Source: Bacillota bacterium (GTDB taxonomy: Bacteria > Bacillota > Clostridia > Lachnospirales > Lachnospiraceae). Taken from it: DNA of 64,000 nucleotides. Below are positions 8,535-17,389 of the stretch, piece after piece. The first letter of the stretch is position 1. Every line of letters starts with the position of its first letter. Location of the stretch: positions 186,001 through 250,000 of the forward strand of contig JAEVYT010000002.1 in the NCBI GenBank assembly GCA_023392615.1, written 5' to 3'. Position numbers and translations under genes: made by a program. Below the pieces are notes generated by a model. That model saw only the letters and a program-made list of their open reading frames with translations, was not told the origin of the DNA and did not search any database.

Positions 8535-9845
8535 ATGAATGCGATGGACGGACAAGAATTTGATAAATTGTTGCAATCTGCACCAGGTGGGATAGCCAAG
8601 TTAGCGTTTGATGATATGCTAACGATATTATATGCCACAGATACTTTTTTTACATTGATTAAGAGCGGCACGAACAAGTCTGTTATCAACCTGCCGACAC
8701 CTCTTTTGCGTATGATATATTCTGCTGATATTATTTATATTACGCAGCAGATCGCAGTACAAAAAGCGCGAAAAGATAATATGATTGACATAAATTTTCG
8801 TACTCTTCAACCGGATGGGAGCTTTAGGTGGGTAATGATAACCGGTAACAAGACGCAGGAGACCCATCAATCCGGAGCAAAAACAGTACCGGTATATTCC
8901 TGTGTTGCCATGGATATTACATCTTTAATGGTAAAATATAAAAAGTTAGAACAATCCAGTGATTATAACCGAGCAATTGCAGAACTTTCAAAAGACTTGT
9001 TTTTTGAGTATGAGATTGCAACAGATACATTATCCTTCACCGAGATATTTCGTGAAATATTCGGAAAGGATCCGATCTTAACAGGTTTTCGTAACAGGCT
9101 TGAAAAAACAAAGATGGTACATGCAGAGGAATTGCCGGCAGTTGTATCGATATTTAACAGTATGATGAGTGGAAGAAAACAGGTTCGGTTTGAGGTTCGT
9201 CTGATTCCAAAGGACGGAGTTGCAAAGTGGTATCTATGCTATGCATCCATCATATTTGATGAATATAGAAATCCGTATAAGGTTGTGGGTAAGTTATCAC
9301 CAACCAATCCGGCAGTCCGAGAAAAAGCAAAAGAGAAAAAAACATATAAACCACACCTAGATTCATTGACTAATGTATGTAACAAGGAATCCGCCGAGGT
9401 GATGATTAACGAAGCTGCTTCACATCAAGATGTCGAGTCACTGAGTGCATTTTTCTTGGTGGAGGTAAAGAATTACAAAGGAATTAATGAATTGAGAAAT
9501 GTTATCGGTGGACAGAATGTACTTGTAGACATAGCGAATATTCTAAAGAATCATATACGTACTTCCGATATTGTTGGAAGAATAAGTATGGGTGAATTCG
9601 TAGTTTATATGAAGAACATACCGTCGGATAAAACGGTTTTTACCGAAGCAGAACATTTATGCAAGAAATTTGATGAAGCGTTCTCCTACAACTATACTAA
9701 GAACAGTGTGTCAGTAAGTATCGGAATTACACTTCATCGTGGAGAACAGCAATTTCAGACACTTCTTAATAACGCAAATGCGGCCCTGGTTATGGCTAAG
9801 AAAGTGCCAACCAGTTCCTTCGAGGTATTTGCAGGTAGCATTTAA
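8535..9845 (+). CDS. PAS-domain protein with degenerate GGDEF domain
   Basis: A 436-residue cytoplasmic protein. Two PAS-like modules occupy roughly residues 10-120 and 140-260 (the second has the DGVAKWYLCYASIIFDEYRNP signature of PAS_3). The last 160 residues form a GGDEF-like fold (DSLTNVCNKESAEVMI, then VGRISMGEFVVYM). The catalytic GGDEF motif is SMGEF, so diguanylate cyclase activity is unlikely. I chose ATG 8535 because AGAAAGG precedes it; an in-frame ATG at 8460 overlaps the promoter. It lies between the catalytic hydrogenase operon and the sensory hydrogenase genes. Role unknown; a PAS redox or ligand sensor is possible. Confidence 0.8.
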   Translation: MNAMDGQEFDKLLQSAPGGIAKLAFDDMLTILYATDTFFTLIKSGTNKSVINLPTPLLRMIYSADIIYITQQIAVQKARKDNMIDINFRTLQPDGSFRWVMITGNKTQETHQSGAKTVPVYSCVAMDITSLMVKYKKLEQSSDYNRAIAELSKDLFFEYEIATDTLSFTEIFREIFGKDPILTGFRNRLEKTKMVHAEELPAVVSIFNSMMSGRKQVRFEVRLIPKDGVAKWYLCYASIIFDEYRNPYKVVGKLSPTNPAVREKAKEKKTYKPHLDSLTNVCNKESAEVMINEAASHQDVESLSAFFLVEVKNYKGINELRNVIGGQNVLVDIANILKNHIRTSDIVGRISMGEFVVYMKNIPSDKTVFTEAEHLCKKFDEAFSYNYTKNSVSVSIGITLHRGEQQFQTLLNNANAALVMAKKVPTSSFEVFAGSI

Positions 9846-9931
9846 TAAAAAACTGTTACAAAAGAAGAGATTGATTAGGATAATACGAATTAATATTGCA
9901 TGAATTCAGCTAATGGGAGGAATTAAATTAA

Positions 9932-10288
9932 ATGACGATTGACGACATAAGAGAGATTTTGGGAGCAAAAATGATTGTCGGCGAAGATTGGAAGGACAGA
10001 GAAATACACACAGCATGCGGTTCCGATATGATGAGTGATGTATTGGCATTTATGAAGGATCAATCAGTTTTACTGACCGGTTTATGTAACCTTCAGGTTA
10101 TCCGGACTTGTGAGATGATGGATATTATATGCATTGTTTTTGTCAGAGGCAAGCTGCCCGACGAAGCTATGATTGAGATGGCGCAGGAAAAAGAGATTGC
10201 TATTATGTCCACCGGACATAGAATGTTTTCTGCGTGTGGTTTACTTTACGAAAAAGGATTACGGGGAGGTACGTCTTATCGTGAGTGA
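9932..10288 (+). CDS. DRTGG domain protein (first copy)
   Basis: A 118-residue protein of the DRTGG family, the small alpha/beta domain also found before the kinase domain in some HPr-kinase and phosphotransacetylase-like proteins. It shows the CGSDMMSDVLAF and LTGLCNLQVIRTCEMMDI segments typical of stand-alone DRTGG proteins in [FeFe] hydrogenase loci. Start after GGGAGG. Its 3' end overlaps the next gene by 8 bp. The domain probably binds a nucleotide or effector, but its biochemical role is not established. Confidence 0.8.
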   Translation: MTIDDIREILGAKMIVGEDWKDREIHTACGSDMMSDVLAFMKDQSVLLTGLCNLQVIRTCEMMDIICIVFVRGKLPDEAMIEMAQEKEIAIMSTGHRMFSACGLLYEKGLRGGTSYRE

Positions 10289-10709
10289 TACAATTACTAT
10301 GACTTATCAAGTTCCTGCAGACGATTTTACGAGAGCAGGGGAAGCCTCAAGCAATGTGAAGAGCAAATTAAAGAAAATGGGTGTTGACCCGGATATTATC
10401 AGAAAAGTCTCCATCGCGATGTATGAAGGAGAAATTAATATGGTTATTCACGCTTCTGGCGGTAAGATAGAGGTAATTATATCACCGGAAGAGATCGAAA
10501 TGATTTTAAAAGACAGTGGACCAGGAATAGTGGATATTGAATTAGCAATGCAGGCCGGGTATTCAACCGCGCCGGATAATATTAGATCATTGGGATTTGG
10601 GGCAGGTATGGGCTTGCCGAATATGAAAAAATACTCCGATGAATTTCTGATTGAGTCAACTGTGGGAGTTGGCACAACAGTAAAAATGAAAGTAAAAATG
10701 AACGAATAG
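10281..10709 (+). CDS. HATPase-fold anti-sigma-type protein
   Basis: A 142-residue GHKL ATPase domain resembling RsbW/SpoIIAB-type serine kinases: N-box AMYEGEINMVIHA near residues 47-59, G1 DSGPGI near 78 and G2 GFGAGMGLPNMKKYSDE near 103-119. I place the start at GTG 10281 because GGGGAGG lies 10 bases before it and the protein alignment begins there; the longer reading frame upstream is the shadow of the DRTGG gene. Overlap with the DRTGG gene implies coupled translation. Together with the DRTGG, HydS and PHP genes it forms a probable signalling operon. Confidence 0.85.
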   Translation: MSDTITMTYQVPADDFTRAGEASSNVKSKLKKMGVDPDIIRKVSIAMYEGEINMVIHASGGKIEVIISPEEIEMILKDSGPGIVDIELAMQAGYSTAPDNIRSLGFGAGMGLPNMKKYSDEFLIESTVGVGTTVKMKVKMNE

Positions 10710-10721
10710 ACACAAGGCACA

Positions 10722-10751
10722 GGTGCTTTAAATGCTCGCATTTATAGCACC
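10722..10751 (+). terminator. Hairpin after the HATPase gene
   Basis: GGTGCT / AGCACC with an inner AAATG / CATTT stem and a CTCG loop, starting 13 bp after the stop codon. There is no T run after it, so it could be a partial terminator or an mRNA-stability hairpin within the operon rather than a full stop. Confidence 0.4.
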
Positions 10752-10940
10752 TTCCATACATACAAATATATTTATTGATAGTTTTGGGCGAAAAGAAAGT
10801 GGTCTTTAATATGGGTAAGATACTATGTTTCGGGATCATCATATCAAATATATTGAACTAGAGAAGGAAAGATAATTGGTATAACGAAGCTGTATGTAGT
10901 TACAACTCCGTAATTAAATAAAGTTACAGGGGGAAAGATA

Positions 10941-12227
10941 ATGGATAAGTTTTTCACTTCAGTACACCTGAAGGAAGATCTTTGTATGGGGTGTATCAAT
11001 TGTATTAAAAGGTGTCCGACTCAAGCAATCCGTGTTAGAAATGGTAAAGCAGTCATCACAAAAGAGTTTTGTATTGATTGTGGGGAATGTATCAGAATAT
11101 GTCCACATCATGCTAAGGAGGCTACCTACGATTCTCCGGAGATTATGAAAAAATACGAATATACGGTAGCGTTACCCGCTCCTTCCTTATACGGTCAGTT
11201 TAATCATTTGGAGGATATTAATATTGTTCTTACAGCACTTTTAATGATGGGATTTGATGATGTATATGAAGTAAGTGGTGCTGCGGAATTAGTATCTGAT
11301 ATCTCCAGAAAATATGTATCTGAGCATAAAGAACAGTGGCCGGTTATCAGTACAGCATGCCCCTCGGTTGTAAGATTAATTCAGGTACGTTTTCCGAATT
11401 TAATTGAACATTTATTACCCATCTGCGCACCGGTGGATTTGGCGGCCTCTATCGCTAGAGAAAAAGCAATGAAGGAAACGGGGTTACCCAGAGAAAAGAT
11501 TGGTATCATATTTATTTCGCCCTGCCCAGCCAAGATGACAGCGGTAAAATCACCAATTGGACTAGACCATAGTGAAATTGATGGAGTATTAGCCATGAAG
11601 GAGGTATATCCAATCCTCCTACCGCTGATGAAAAAGAGTATGAATAATCCGCAGGAGCTTCGTATATCCGGCCGAATCGGAATCGGTTGGGGAAGTACCG
11701 GTGGTGAGGCAGGAAGCTTACTAACGGATAATTACCTTGCCGCGGATGGTATAGAGAATGTAATTAAAGTTCTGGAGGATTTGGAGGATCAAAAGTTCGA
11801 TCAGTTGGAATTTATCGAATTAAATGCATGCGCAGGAGGGTGCGTAGGTGGTGTTCTGACCGTTGAAAATCCTTATTTGGCTAAAGTAAAACTTTTAAGG
11901 CTTCGAAAATATCTTCCGGTTGCCTGCTCCCATATATCAAGCGGTATTAATGCTGATAGCTCCTGGAATGATGAAGTGAAATACCAACCGGTATTTAAAC
12001 TGGGTAAGGATATGAAGGAAAGTATCGCGAATATGACCAGGGTGGATGAATTATGTAAAAAATTCCCGAGGTTGGATTGCGGTTCCTGTGGTGCACCGAC
12101 TTGTAAGGCGTTAGCTGAGGATATTGTCAGAGGAGTTGCGCATGAGCAGGATTGTATCCATATTCTCAGGGATTACATACACAAATTGTCGGATGAGTTA
12201 TCCAAATTGGATACAATAAAACCATAA
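10941..12227 (+). CDS. Putative sensory [FeFe] hydrogenase (HydS-like, group D type)
   Basis: A 428-residue protein. Two N-terminal 4Fe-4S ferredoxin clusters (Cys15/18/21/25 and 44/47/50/54) precede an H-cluster domain with all four ligand cysteines kept: Cys140 (L1), Cys195 (L2), Cys297 and Cys301 (L3). The motifs differ from catalytic enzymes: STACPSVV instead of TSCCP, SPCPAKM instead of MPCxxK, and NACAGGCVGG for L3. A C-terminal Fes-type 4Fe-4S module (Cys380, 383, 388, 405) replaces the PAS domain of group C sensors. Architecture and neighbours (DRTGG, HATPase, PHP) fit the group D putative sensory class, expected to report H2 or redox state rather than produce H2. Start after GGGGGAAAG. 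Confidence 0.85.
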   Translation: MDKFFTSVHLKEDLCMGCINCIKRCPTQAIRVRNGKAVITKEFCIDCGECIRICPHHAKEATYDSPEIMKKYEYTVALPAPSLYGQFNHLEDINIVLTALLMMGFDDVYEVSGAAELVSDISRKYVSEHKEQWPVISTACPSVVRLIQVRFPNLIEHLLPICAPVDLAASIAREKAMKETGLPREKIGIIFISPCPAKMTAVKSPIGLDHSEIDGVLAMKEVYPILLPLMKKSMNNPQELRISGRIGIGWGSTGGEAGSLLTDNYLAADGIENVIKVLEDLEDQKFDQLEFIELNACAGGCVGGVLTVENPYLAKVKLLRLRKYLPVACSHISSGINADSSWNDEVKYQPVFKLGKDMKESIANMTRVDELCKKFPRLDCGSCGAPTCKALAEDIVRGVAHEQDCIHILRDYIHKLSDELSKLDTIKP

Positions 12228-12289
12228 ATGATTCACAGGTGAGGTGAGCGTTTGGCGCTTGGTTTTCTACTGGTGAGATGGAGGGAAGT

Positions 12290-12625
12290 ATGAAAGTAAG
12301 TGATTTAATTAAAGCGGAACTGTTCAAGTTGGTCAATGAAGGAGAGAATATTCAAAGGGAGATTTGTGCTCCTTACTGTTGTGACCTACTTAGTATTGCA
12401 ATGGGCAAGATGCCATCTGACTCTGCATGGGTGACGGTTATGGGTAATATTAATACTCTAGCAGTTGCAACTCTGGCAGATGCCTCATGCATTATACTTG
12501 CAGAGGGTGCTCAGTTGGATGATGCTTCATTAAGCAAGGCAAAGGAGCAGGGAATAACGGTATTAGCTACCGAATTACCGATATTTGATGCGGCTTTACT
12601 TGTTTATAAACAGCTGAATGCATAG
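12290..12625 (+). CDS. DRTGG domain protein (second copy)
   Basis: A 111-residue DRTGG-family protein, distantly similar to the copy at 9932 (shared pattern of VTVMGNINTLAVATLADASCIILAEG and a final ELPIFDAALLVYK like the TGHRMFSACGLLYEK of copy 1). ATG 12290 is preferred over ATG 12278 because GGAGGG lies 5 bases before it and overlaps the earlier codon. The stop overlaps the start of the PHP gene. Two DRTGG proteins flanking a sensory hydrogenase is a recurrent clostridial arrangement. Confidence 0.8.
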   Translation: MKVSDLIKAELFKLVNEGENIQREICAPYCCDLLSIAMGKMPSDSAWVTVMGNINTLAVATLADASCIILAEGAQLDDASLSKAKEQGITVLATELPIFDAALLVYKQLNA

Positions 12626-13328
12626 ACTATCGTATGACCTGCATATCCATTCCTGTCTATCTCCCTGTGGGGATGATGATATGTTGCCTTCCAATATCGT
12701 TGGAATGGCATTCTTAAAAAATCTTGATGTGATTGCAGTAACGGATCATAATTCGTGTAAGAATTGTCCGGCGGTTTTAGAGCTTGCCAAACAGTATAAT
12801 ATATTAGCTATTCCTGGTATGGAGCTATGCACTATGGAAGAAGTACATGTATTATGTTTGTTTGAACACCTCACTGATGCGATGAAGTTTGATGAATATG
12901 TGTCCGATAAGCTGATGAAAATACCGAATGAGGAACGCGTATTTGGTAAACAGGAGGTTGTGGATGAAGAGGATAATATTATTGGAACACAGCCCTATTT
13001 GTTGATTAATGCAACGGAGATATCCTTTGAGGAAGTGGGAGAGCTGATGAAGCGATTTCATGGAGTGCATATTCCGGCACATATTGATAAGAACTCGAAC
13101 AGCTTGTTATCAAATCTGGGTTTTATCTCACCGGATGCGGATTTTAAAACAGCAGAGCTTGCGAATCTGGCACGCCTTGAAGATATTAGTATGAAGAATC
13201 CTTATTTGAAGCGGTGTAATATTATTACGGATTCAGATGCTCATATGCTGGGAGATATTAATGAGGCAATTAACTACATTGAATGTGAGAGTAGAACGAT
13301 AAAAGATGTATTAAAAGCATTACAATGA
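12618..13328 (+). CDS. PHP domain phosphoesterase
   Basis: A 236-residue PHP-family metal-dependent phosphoesterase. Metal ligands are visible in order: DLHIHS (residues 6-11), TDHNSC near 42, the Glu of PGMELC near 67, HIPAHIDKNSN near 153 and TDSDAHML near 200. The HIDK and SDAH segments match the histidinol-phosphatase-like/YciV type. The first 8 bases overlap the DRTGG gene (ATGCATAG). A loop with CxxC-like cysteines (CKNC) is present. It may dephosphorylate a nucleotide or a phosphoprotein in the hydrogenase signalling branch; the substrate is unknown. Confidence 0.85.
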   Translation: MHRLSYDLHIHSCLSPCGDDDMLPSNIVGMAFLKNLDVIAVTDHNSCKNCPAVLELAKQYNILAIPGMELCTMEEVHVLCLFEHLTDAMKFDEYVSDKLMKIPNEERVFGKQEVVDEEDNIIGTQPYLLINATEISFEEVGELMKRFHGVHIPAHIDKNSNSLLSNLGFISPDADFKTAELANLARLEDISMKNPYLKRCNIITDSDAHMLGDINEAINYIECESRTIKDVLKALQ

Positions 13329-13436
13329 TGGGGCTGTAGCATGTGCAACAGCCCTGTGATTTTTTTGCAGGTGGTTATATCAGATCAAGGATTTGAAGAA
13401 ACTGTTCTGTTACAGTAAGCAAGACTTTGATAATAG

Positions 13437-13464
13437 TTGTATTATGATAAACTTATGTTATACT
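13437..13464 (+). promoter_or_regulatory. Promoter of asnS
   Basis: TTGTAT (13437-13442) and TATACT (13459-13464) with 16-bp spacing. The 126-nt leader that follows has no T-box specifier or antiterminator (TGGNACC) pattern, so asnS here is not T-box controlled. Confidence 0.5.
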
Positions 13465-13590
13465 AATAAAGATATTAGTTAATACTATTTTAGTTCATAC
13501 TATTTTAAAAATTAATTTTAGAGCAGTTAAAGTATGCTGTTATAAGCTAGATACTTTCGATGCTAATCATAACTTAAGGAGTATAGTATT

Positions 13591-14982
13591 ATGGATATGT
13601 TAGACGTAAGAGAATTATATCGCAATCAGGAGAAGTATATCGGTAAGAAGATACAAGTTGGTGGTTGGGTGAAGAGTGTCAGAGATTCTAAGACATTTGG
13701 ATTTGTTGTATTGAATGACGGAACCTATTTTGAACCTTTACAAATTGTATATCACGATACATTAGAGAACTTCAGTGCAGTATCAAAATTAAATGTTGGT
13801 TCTGCTATTATCGTTGAGGGAGAATTGGTGGCGACTCCGCAGGCCAAGCAACCTTTTGAAATTCAGGCAGATAAAGTGACTCTAGAGGGTGCATCTACTG
13901 CAGATTATCCTCTTCAAAAGAAAAGACATACATTAGAATACTTAAGAACCATGACCCATCTTAGAGCAAGAACGAATACCTTTCAGGCAGTATTTCGAGT
14001 ACGCTCTCTGATTGCTTATGCGATTCATCAGTATTTTCAGGATAGAGATTTTGTATATGTGCATACTCCAATTATCACAGGCAGCGATTGTGAAGGAGCA
14101 GGAGAGATGTTTCGTGTAACTACGCTGGACATAGAGAATTTACCTAAGACGAAGGAAGGAAAGGTGGATTTATCACAGGATTTCTTCGGTAAAGGAACAA
14201 ATCTTACCGTTAGCGGTCAGCTTAATGGTGAGACATACGCGATGGCATTTAAGAATATCTATACCTTTGGCCCAACCTTCCGTGCAGAGAATTCCAACAC
14301 GACCAGACATGCCGCAGAATTCTGGATGATTGAACCTGAGATTGCATTTGCAGATCTTAAGGATGATATGGCGCTGGCAGAAGGAATGCTCAAATATGTA
14401 ATTAACTATGTTCTTGAACATGCACCGGAGGAGATGAATTTCTTTAATCAATTTATCGACAAGGGACTATTAGAGAGACTACAGAATGTGGCGGGCTCAA
14501 ACTTTGGTCACGTTACTTACACAGAAGCGATAGATATTCTTATGAAGAACAATGACAATTTTGATTACAAGGTAAGCTGGGGTTGTGATCTACAGACAGA
14601 ACATGAGCGTTACTTAACGGAACAAGTATTTAAGAAGCCTGTATTCGTAACCGATTATCCAAAAGAAATCAAAGCTTTCTATATGAAGATGAATGAGGAC
14701 AATAAAACAGTTGCCGCAATGGATTTATTAGTGCCGGGTATCGGTGAGATCATCGGCGGTAGCCAGAGAGAAGATGATTATGATAAGCTGATTCAGAGGA
14801 TGGATGAGATGAAGCTTAACAAAGAGGATTATGACTTTTATCTTGACCTTCGTAAATACGGTTCAGCACGTCATGCTGGATTCGGACTTGGCTTTGAACG
14901 CTGCGTTATGTATCTGACTGGAATGAGTAATATCCGTGATGTGGTTCCATTCCCTAGAACAGTAGGTAACTGTGAGCTATAG
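13591..14982 (+). CDS. asnS: Asparaginyl-tRNA synthetase
   Basis: A 463-residue class IIb aminoacyl-tRNA synthetase that charges tRNA-Asn. The N-terminal OB fold covers residues 18-100 (VGGWVKSVRDSKTFGFVVLNDG). Class II motif 2 is FRAENSNTTRHAAEFWMIEPE near residue 230, and motif 3 is GFGLGFERCVMYLTGM near 433. The length is normal for bacterial AsnRS, and the GSDCEGAGEMF segment distinguishes AsnRS from AspRS. Start after AAGGAG. Confidence 0.97.
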   Translation: MDMLDVRELYRNQEKYIGKKIQVGGWVKSVRDSKTFGFVVLNDGTYFEPLQIVYHDTLENFSAVSKLNVGSAIIVEGELVATPQAKQPFEIQADKVTLEGASTADYPLQKKRHTLEYLRTMTHLRARTNTFQAVFRVRSLIAYAIHQYFQDRDFVYVHTPIITGSDCEGAGEMFRVTTLDIENLPKTKEGKVDLSQDFFGKGTNLTVSGQLNGETYAMAFKNIYTFGPTFRAENSNTTRHAAEFWMIEPEIAFADLKDDMALAEGMLKYVINYVLEHAPEEMNFFNQFIDKGLLERLQNVAGSNFGHVTYTEAIDILMKNNDNFDYKVSWGCDLQTEHERYLTEQVFKKPVFVTDYPKEIKAFYMKMNEDNKTVAAMDLLVPGIGEIIGGSQREDDYDKLIQRMDEMKLNKEDYDFYLDLRKYGSARHAGFGLGFERCVMYLTGMSNIRDVVPFPRTVGNCEL

Positions 14983-15040
14983 AATGCTTATATGCGGAGA
15001 TCACGTCTAGTTTAGAGATTTAAAGAACAATAAAAAGTAA

Positions 15041-15069
15041 GGGCTGATGTTATGGCATCAGCCCTTTTT
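15041..15069. terminator. Terminator between asnS and LCP gene
   Basis: Perfect 9-bp stem GGGCTGATG / CATCAGCCC, 6-nt loop and five Ts. It serves the rightward asnS; an A-rich left flank may let it also act on the convergent gene. Confidence 0.8.
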
Positions 15070-15078
15070 GTAGGTATA

Positions 15079-16368
15079 TTATTGATCTTCGTTATTATCA
15101 TTGGAAGAATTATCAGTTGCATCATCAGTGGAATCCGTACTCGGAGTACCTTCGATATAATTTTTTAAGTCTAGACGTAACTTGTCCCAATCCTTAGCGG
15201 TGATAACCTCACGGTTTTTTCTGCTTCCGATGGTTACCTTTTCATTAGCGTAGTTATCGTCTGTCGGTACTCGGAAGGTGTCAAGCTTTTTGACTTTTAA
15301 GGATACCGCTTCGTTAAGGTAACGGGTGAATTCCTTTTGGGTAATATTTGTATCAATTTTCGTGCTGTTCAAGATTTTATTCATCAGAAAAGCCATCTCG
15401 ATTACGTTCTTACTCTTAACTTTATCAAATATTGCATTAAGAACAATACGATGTCTCTGTGTTCTACCAAAATCATTGCTTTCGGTAGCGGTAGATCTCT
15501 TACGTACCCTACAATATCCCAATGCCTGATTGCCGTTTAATGTCTGTTTACCTGGTTTGACATTACGATACTTCTTTTCTGAGATATAGTTTGTTGTATT
15601 AAGATATTCTGCTTCAGCTGGTGTCAAGGTAACCTCTACACCATGTACGATATCAACAATTTTCTCGAAGGAATCAAAGTTTACCGAGCAATAGCCATCA
15701 ATTTTAACACCCAAGTTCTGTTCAATGGTAGAGCTGAGTAAATCAATTTTACCTAATGAATAGGCAGCATTCAAACGGTTTTTTCCATGCCCTGGAATGT
15801 CCACATATAGATCACGCATAATCGAGGTTAATTTAAGCGTATGATTTTCGGTATTCATTGTTGCGATAATCATTGAGTCCGTATTTCTGGCATTATCAAT
15901 TTCTTCCACACCGATTAATAGGATATTTACAATTTTATCGGTTACTTTAAAGGGTTCATCGATTTTATTACCATTGGCTTCCTCGGACTTATTATAGTCT
16001 AAATTACCGTAGATATATCGGCTTGCCATATTAATTAAGAACTTTTGTCCTCCGTCTGTAAAAAGTAATATACAACATAACGCGGAGATGGCAAGTAAAC
16101 TATAAAAAAGAGCCTTTAATACTCTTAATCTCTTGCGTTTTTTCTTCCGATTACGTTTGTTTGGAGATGTCCTTGTTTTATCCATATTTTTTTCCACCTG
16201 CTTTGCTAAAGAAGAGTTTACGTCCTTCATAAAGGAATCGGAATCTTCATAATTACCAAGTCGGCTGGATGAGCGCGGTCTTGGCTGGTTTTTAATGTTC
16301 GTATTATTTACAAATGATGGCACTTCAACCCGTTTTTTATTATCATTATAATTTGAATTATCATTCAT
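15079..16368 (-). CDS. LytR-CpsA-Psr (LCP) family cell-wall polymer ligase
   Basis: A 429-residue protein with a long basic cytoplasmic N-terminus (NKRNRKKKRKR), one membrane segment near residues 84-106 and an extracellular LCP domain from about 150 to 390. Typical LCP motifs are visible: NILLIGVEEIDNARNTDSMIIATMN, SIMRDLYVDIPGHGKNRLNAAYSLGK and the RRVRKRSTATESNDFGRTQRHR-type arginine-rich catalytic segment (Arg and Asp residues for pyrophosphate binding). LCP enzymes transfer undecaprenyl-linked glycopolymers onto peptidoglycan. The Ser/Thr/Asn-rich C-terminal tail is low complexity. Monocistronic by its surroundings. Confidence 0.92.
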   Translation of the reverse strand: MNDNSNYNDNKKRVEVPSFVNNTNIKNQPRPRSSSRLGNYEDSDSFMKDVNSSLAKQVEKNMDKTRTSPNKRNRKKKRKRLRVLKALFYSLLAISALCCILLFTDGGQKFLINMASRYIYGNLDYNKSEEANGNKIDEPFKVTDKIVNILLIGVEEIDNARNTDSMIIATMNTENHTLKLTSIMRDLYVDIPGHGKNRLNAAYSLGKIDLLSSTIEQNLGVKIDGYCSVNFDSFEKIVDIVHGVEVTLTPAEAEYLNTTNYISEKKYRNVKPGKQTLNGNQALGYCRVRKRSTATESNDFGRTQRHRIVLNAIFDKVKSKNVIEMAFLMNKILNSTKIDTNITQKEFTRYLNEAVSLKVKKLDTFRVPTDDNYANEKVTIGSRKNREVITAKDWDKLRLDLKNYIEGTPSTDSTDDATDNSSNDNNEDQ

Positions 16369-16575
16369 TGAGCGAAACCTCCATTTTACCCAAAAATTGT
16401 GGTATAAGTTTTAAATAAGTAATAAAAGGGTATTTTATATAGGCAATATGTATCTTATCACCGATGCCGCACAAAGTAAACAAAAACTAGTTACAAATTT
16501 AAGAAAAATATTAGCAATTTTGTACTAGGGGAGGGACGAACGGTATTATTCAATTTTTCATTCGGGAAAACTCAT

Positions 16576-16622
16576 AAAAAGGCCCATAATCAAGGTTAAG
16601 TTTTCCCTAATTATAGGCCTTT
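16576..16622 (-). terminator. Terminator of queT
   Basis: On the minus strand AAAGGCC-ATAAT pairs with ATTAT-GGCCTTT, followed by TTTTT. It begins only four bases after the queT stop codon. Confidence 0.8.
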
Positions 16623-16625
16623 ATA

Positions 16626-17120
16626 CTACTTTATGATTAAGCGGTTCGGAAATAATATATTCTTTACCTTCTCTAGAGCGAATAATAAGATCATTCCCAA
16701 TATACCAGCGGAGATCAATTCACCAACTCCAACGGTCAACATCATGAATGGAACCGCATCTGGGGCTCCGTATGAATACTTTAGTACCCAAGGAACAACA
16801 AGGGCATTTAATACAATCGGTGGAATAGCAACCAGATATTTATTGCTTCTTAAACGATAGGATATTAGTGCTGCAACAAGTGTTGCTAGCGTTCCGAAGA
16901 CCATATCCGGTACGGAAGCACCACCAAGGATTGCACTTATGAAGCAACCAATTGCGACGCCTGGGATGGCAGCAGGGGTAAAGTAAGGAAGGATGGTAAG
17001 TGCCTCAGCAACTCGGCTTTGAATTGGGCCGAAGCTTGCAAAGTTAAATACCAACACAAGAACAGTGTAGATAGCCGCAATTACGGCTGCCTGAGTGATA
17101 AATAGTGTTTTCTTATTCAT
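16626..17120 (-). CDS. queT: QueT family queuosine-precursor transporter (ECF S component)
   Basis: A 164-residue integral membrane protein with five or six hydrophobic segments and the QueT signature PIQSRVAEALTILPYFTPAAIPGVAIGC near residues 32-59 and LNALVVPWVL near 104. QueT proteins are substrate-binding S components of energy-coupling-factor transporters that import preQ1 or related queuosine precursors. A preQ1 riboswitch lies directly upstream on the same strand, which supports the substrate. The ECF ATPase and T component are not in this window, as usual for group II ECF systems with a shared module. Confidence 0.9.
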   Translation of the reverse strand: MNKKTLFITQAAVIAAIYTVLVLVFNFASFGPIQSRVAEALTILPYFTPAAIPGVAIGCFISAILGGASVPDMVFGTLATLVAALISYRLRSNKYLVAIPPIVLNALVVPWVLKYSYGAPDAVPFMMLTVGVGELISAGILGMILLFALEKVKNILFPNRLIIK

Positions 17121-17127
17121 TTTTATT

Positions 17128-17170
17128 CTCCTTTAGTTTTGTTTTACGTGTGGAAGGTTACGAACACACG
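17128..17170 (-). promoter_or_regulatory. preQ1-I riboswitch (translational type)
   Basis: Reading the minus strand from 17170, CGTGTG pairs with CACACG (17152-17147) as P1; the loop is TTCGTAACCTTC, and an A-rich strand TAAAACAAAACTAAAGG follows. This matches the layout of the Thermoanaerobacter preQ1-I aptamer (GUAACC loop, AACAAAACAAGG tail). The tail runs into the AAAGGAG ribosome binding site (17134-17128), so ligand binding would hide the site and switch queT translation off. Confidence 0.88.
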
Positions 17171-17338
17171 ATAGGTAATTGCTGGAATGCCCATAGATAG
17201 GGGATTACAGCTTTTATACTATAAACCAACTTATCAAAAATTGCAAGTGCTACACGAGATTTCGATTGTAAATCCAGTTTAGGTAAGTATGCCCTCTAAT
17301 TTGTTACAAACATTTACACATAAAATGGTAAATACTAC

Positions 17339-17374
17339 TTGACACATTATACTATGCATTGTATAGTATAATGT
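17339..17374 (+). promoter_or_regulatory. Promoter and PadR-type operator of the PadR/DUF1700 operon
   Basis: TTGACA (17339-17344) and TATAGT (17362-17367) are 17 bp apart. Overlapping them is an inverted repeat with 12-bp perfect arms, ACATTATACTAT and ATAGTATAATGT (17344-17374), around 7 bp. ACAT/ATGT dyads of this kind are bound by PadR proteins, so the operon is probably autorepressed by its own first gene product. Confidence 0.75.
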
Positions 17375-17389
17375 AAAAGGAGGTGTGAT

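Noticed and set aside
13465..13590. Possible T-box riboswitch before asnS
   Set aside because: The leader is too short and has no TGGNACC antiterminator motif, specifier stem or terminator.
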